Source of the DNA: JBJSXF01 sp046086225 | GTDB taxonomy: Bacteria; Actinomycetota; Acidimicrobiia; IMCC26256; PALSA-610 | Assembly: GCA_046086225.1 (NCBI GenBank) | Contig: JBJSXF010000062.1 | Coordinates: 1-23,707, forward strand | Direction: 5' to 3' | DNA: 23,707 nt | Shown here: positions 21,489 through 23,707 of the stretch, piece after piece | Layout of the letters: each line of letters starts with the position of its first letter | Position numbering within the stretch: the stretch's first letter is position 1 | Notes under the pieces: generated by a model | Database searches by the model: none | The model's input: only the letters and a program-made list of their open reading frames with translations | What the model was told of the DNA's origin: nothing | Program-made: the position numbers and the translations under genes

Positions 21489-23707
21489 TCAGGGGCCGCG
21501 ACCCGGATCGTTCGTGACGGTCGCGATGGCGTCGCCCGCGAGGAGCATCACGGCGATCCAGGCCGGGGTACGCACCCGCCCGAACAGAGTCGGCCACTCG
21601 AAGACGGGCGGATAGCCGTAACGCCACTGCTGCACGACGATGTAGGCGCCAACACCCAGGAGGATCACGGCGGGGATCGCCATGACGAACGGGCGAAGCC
21701 GTGGTCGTACCGCGACGAGCGCGATGAGCGCGCCGACGAGAACGCCCGCCCACGGCGTCACCGCGACCGCGGCCACCGCACCCGCCGCGATCGGTGCGAT
21801 CCAGCGGCGGCGACCCCGGACCACCGGGGCCGTCAGCACGAAGCCCACCCCACCGTCGACGCCGACCGGAACGGCGGCCCGGCGCCGAGACGCGAACGCG
21901 AGGGCCAGCGCAGCCAGGATCGCGACCGCCGAGATTCCGAGGGCGAGGTGCACCTGGCGCTGCGGGACCCACTCCATGACGACCTCGAAGTCGGAGGCCG
22001 AGCGCGGATCGACGCGCCACCCGTTCGCGAAGCCGTCGACCAGCACCGACCCCCCGAGATCGGGACCGCCGACCACGCGAGCTCGCCACCCCGCGCTCTG
22101 CGACTGTCCGAGCACGAGCCAGAAGGGTGCGGTCGCACCCCGAACGCGTGCCCGCACCTCGGTCGCGCCGTCTTCGACCACCTCGACCTCGGGGGCCGAC
22201 CCCGACACGACCCCGCCGCGCACCCGGCCGTCGACAGCGGACAGGGGCGTCGTCGACGTTCCCGAGACGAGCGCCAGCCGATCGATCGACCAGCCGACGT
22301 CATCACCCGCTGCGGTGACCAGGGTGTGCTCGCCCGGACCGAGACGGACCGCAGCGGGATCCGCCCCACCTGCCGGCGCGCACGGCGTGACCGAGAGCCC
22401 CGACGGGGCATCGGCCGCCGTGAGCGGACCCCGGAGTCGAACCGGCACCGACCGGCCGTCGATCCGGAGCAGATCGTCACGACACCCGCTGTCGACCGTT
22501 GCGCGCAACACAACCGGGCGCACCCCGGGCAGGTCGACGGCGGCGAACGCCACCGGCGCCACGACGGTTGCGCTCGTTGCGAACCGCGTGGCCCGGACCT
22601 CACGCACCGCATCGATGGCCACCCGGACGGTGCGCCCGGTGGCCGGCGCGAACGACACGTCGACTTCGCGGGTCGTCCCCACCGTCGAACCGTCGATGAC
22701 GGCCGGGACGGTAACCAGTCGCTGCTCACCCCCGATCGTCACCCGGAGGCGGGTCGGAACCGAGTGGCGCCCGTCGGCCACGATGCGCAGCCGGAACGAT
22801 CCGACCCGGATCGGCTCCGGATTCCGCACCTGCCACCACTGGCCCACGACCGTCCCGAACGGTGTCTGCCAGGCCGTGGCCGGGTCACCGTCGACCGCCG
22901 ACCAGGGCCCGCACGCCAGGCACCCCGGCAGAGAGCCCGACGCATCGACCGTCGGCCCATCGGGTGCGACTGCCCGCCGCAGCACAGATGGCGGCGCATC
23001 GGTGGACAACGTCGCCCGACCGGTGAGGGCGAAGTCGCGCCCGGTCGGCACCGCGAAGGTCCGGGCCATGCGAGTCTCGGGTTGCGCGCGCGGCGGTACC
23101 GGCCGGATCGCCTCGCGCCGGACGAGGATCACGAGCGGGTGATCGGCCGAAGCCGCACCCAGGGCCGAGGTCAGGTCGGTCGGCATCACGACGATCTCCC
23201 CGACCCGCACGGGCCGTCCGGAACGGGCGTCCCGGAGGCGGATCTCGGCGAAGCCGACCGCGTCCGACTGCCCGAAGAGATTGGGCCGGTCGTCGGTGGT
23301 CGCAGTGACCTCGAGCTCGAACGAGCGGAACGTCCGCCGCCCGAACGGGACGACCTGTCCCGCCGGACGCTGCGAGTCCGCATCGAGCCGAACCGACACC
23401 GGAGGTCCGCCGTCGAAGCGGAGCGCCGCGGCGGCGACGAGGCGGTTACGGGCGCCGGTCAGCTGCTGCACCAACCCGACCCGGTCGGTGGTGATCGGAC
23501 GGTCGAGGTCGATCCGGATGCGTTGCCCGCGGGCGTCGCCGTACGCGTTGGCCCGCCACGCCGTGCGCAGATCGCCGTCGAAGGCCCGGGCCGCCCGGTA
23601 CTCGGGCGTATAGGTGATCGTGTTGCCGTAGGTCGACGCCACCACCCGGTCGGCCCCGACGAAGCGATTGGTGTTCGACGCCGACGCCGCCGCACCCGGG
23701 AACACGG
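21489..23707 (-). CDS. AftD-like alpha-(1->3)-arabinofuranosyltransferase family protein, C-terminal part (partial)
   Basis: This is the 3' portion of a large membrane glycosyltransferase; the coding frame is still open at the window edge, so the N-terminal GT-C membrane domain is missing. The visible 738 residues contain two discoidin-like carbohydrate-binding modules: one near the start (ASTYGNTITYTPEYRAARAF, then DGDLRTAWRANAYGD) and one at about residues 225-320 (GPWSAVDGDPATAWQTPFG, then GQWWQVRNPEPI). Further beta-rich regions lead to FWLVLGQSQSAGWRARV and FANGWRVDP. Four to five C-terminal membrane helices follow (from about residue 590). This layout is that of AftD/DUF3367 proteins, which decorate arabinan-type cell-wall polymers in mycobacteria. 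In an organism without a proven arabinogalactan the acceptor may differ. The 96 nt to the next gene show no clear promoter. Confidence 0.83.
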   Translation of the reverse strand, partial: VFPGAAASASNTNRFVGADRVVASTYGNTITYTPEYRAARAFDGDLRTAWRANAYGDARGQRIRIDLDRPITTDRVGLVQQLTGARNRLVAAAALRFDGGPPVSVRLDADSQRPAGQVVPFGRRTFRSFELEVTATTDDRPNLFGQSDAVGFAEIRLRDARSGRPVRVGEIVVMPTDLTSALGAASADHPLVILVRREAIRPVPPRAQPETRMARTFAVPTGRDFALTGRATLSTDAPPSVLRRAVAPDGPTVDASGSLPGCLACGPWSAVDGDPATAWQTPFGTVVGQWWQVRNPEPIRVGSFRLRIVADGRHSVPTRLRVTIGGEQRLVTVPAVIDGSTVGTTREVDVSFAPATGRTVRVAIDAVREVRATRFATSATVVAPVAFAAVDLPGVRPVVLRATVDSGCRDDLLRIDGRSVPVRLRGPLTAADAPSGLSVTPCAPAGGADPAAVRLGPGEHTLVTAAGDDVGWSIDRLALVSGTSTTPLSAVDGRVRGGVVSGSAPEVEVVEDGATEVRARVRGATAPFWLVLGQSQSAGWRARVVGGPDLGGSVLVDGFANGWRVDPRSASDFEVVMEWVPQRQVHLALGISAVAILAALALAFASRRRAAVPVGVDGGVGFVLTAPVVRGRRRWIAPIAAGAVAAVAVTPWAGVLVGALIALVAVRPRLRPFVMAIPAVILLGVGAYIVVQQWRYGYPPVFEWPTLFGRVRTPAWIAVMLLAGDAIATVTNDPGRGP

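Noticed and set aside
1..23707. CRISPR array, prophage, toxin-antitoxin or restriction genes
   Set aside because: I looked for regularly spaced direct repeats and for such gene families and saw none.

Overview
This is a GC-rich chromosomal segment that most resembles an actinobacterium. Support for that comes from very high third-position GC, frequent GTG starts, three F420-type luciferase-like oxidoreductases, an AftD-like arabinofuranosyltransferase and a Fur-rubrerythrin module. A member of the Acidimicrobiia is my best guess from gene content, not a demonstrated assignment.

Layout. Positions 1-2500 look like a small accessory region. The start of an exported protein gene (239-349) and the last RCC1-type repeat of a + strand gene (about 1200-1313) flank a decayed IS3-family transposase. 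An exported cysteine-containing protein of unknown function follows, then tRNA-Gly(GCC). At 2566-4147 are a luciferase-like oxidoreductase and a small alpha/beta hydrolase on +, ending at a strong hairpin. From 9375 down to 4203 a - strand gene train runs Fur regulator, rubrerythrin, two-cluster Fe-S/CCG protein, DUF3501 protein, dUTPase and two tandem paralogous luciferase-like oxidoreductases. From 15325 down to 9485 is a complete peptide/nickel-type ABC importer operon: lipoprotein, two permeases, two ATPases. From 17948 down to 15529 a crotonase and a thiolase-like protein overlap. Divergently, at 18038-19674, a D-2-hydroxyacid dehydrogenase overlaps a class II aldolase. The divergent promoter region holds a perfect palindrome with 9-base arms. 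From 23707 down to 19688 on - are the 3' part of an AftD-like membrane glycosyltransferase, a thioredoxin-fold gene with an internal in-frame TGA, and an O-methyltransferase.

The most notable item is the thioredoxin-fold gene at 20361-21392. It is open for 138 codons, has one TGA exactly where the first redox-active cysteine of the active site belongs (W-A-S-W-TGA-G-C), and stays open in the same frame for 204 more codons to a TAG. The cis-Pro signature and a conserved-looking C-terminal region lie after the TGA. A hairpin with a small loop begins 2 nt after the TGA. This reads as a selenocysteine-containing redoxin that standard gene callers would split into two. I recall a redoxin selenoprotein family defined by a WAxxUGC motif, which this matches, so the family itself may already be known.

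How the genes may work together. The Fur-rubrerythrin-Fe-S-DUF3501 set looks like a peroxide/iron stress module, with dUTPase and F420-type oxidoreductases carried on the same transcript or following it. The crotonase/thiolase pair and the dehydrogenase/aldolase pair share one control region and may answer to the same regulator, which is not in this window. No selenocysteine machinery (selA, selB, selC, selD) is visible here, so selenocysteine decoding has to be checked elsewhere in the genome.
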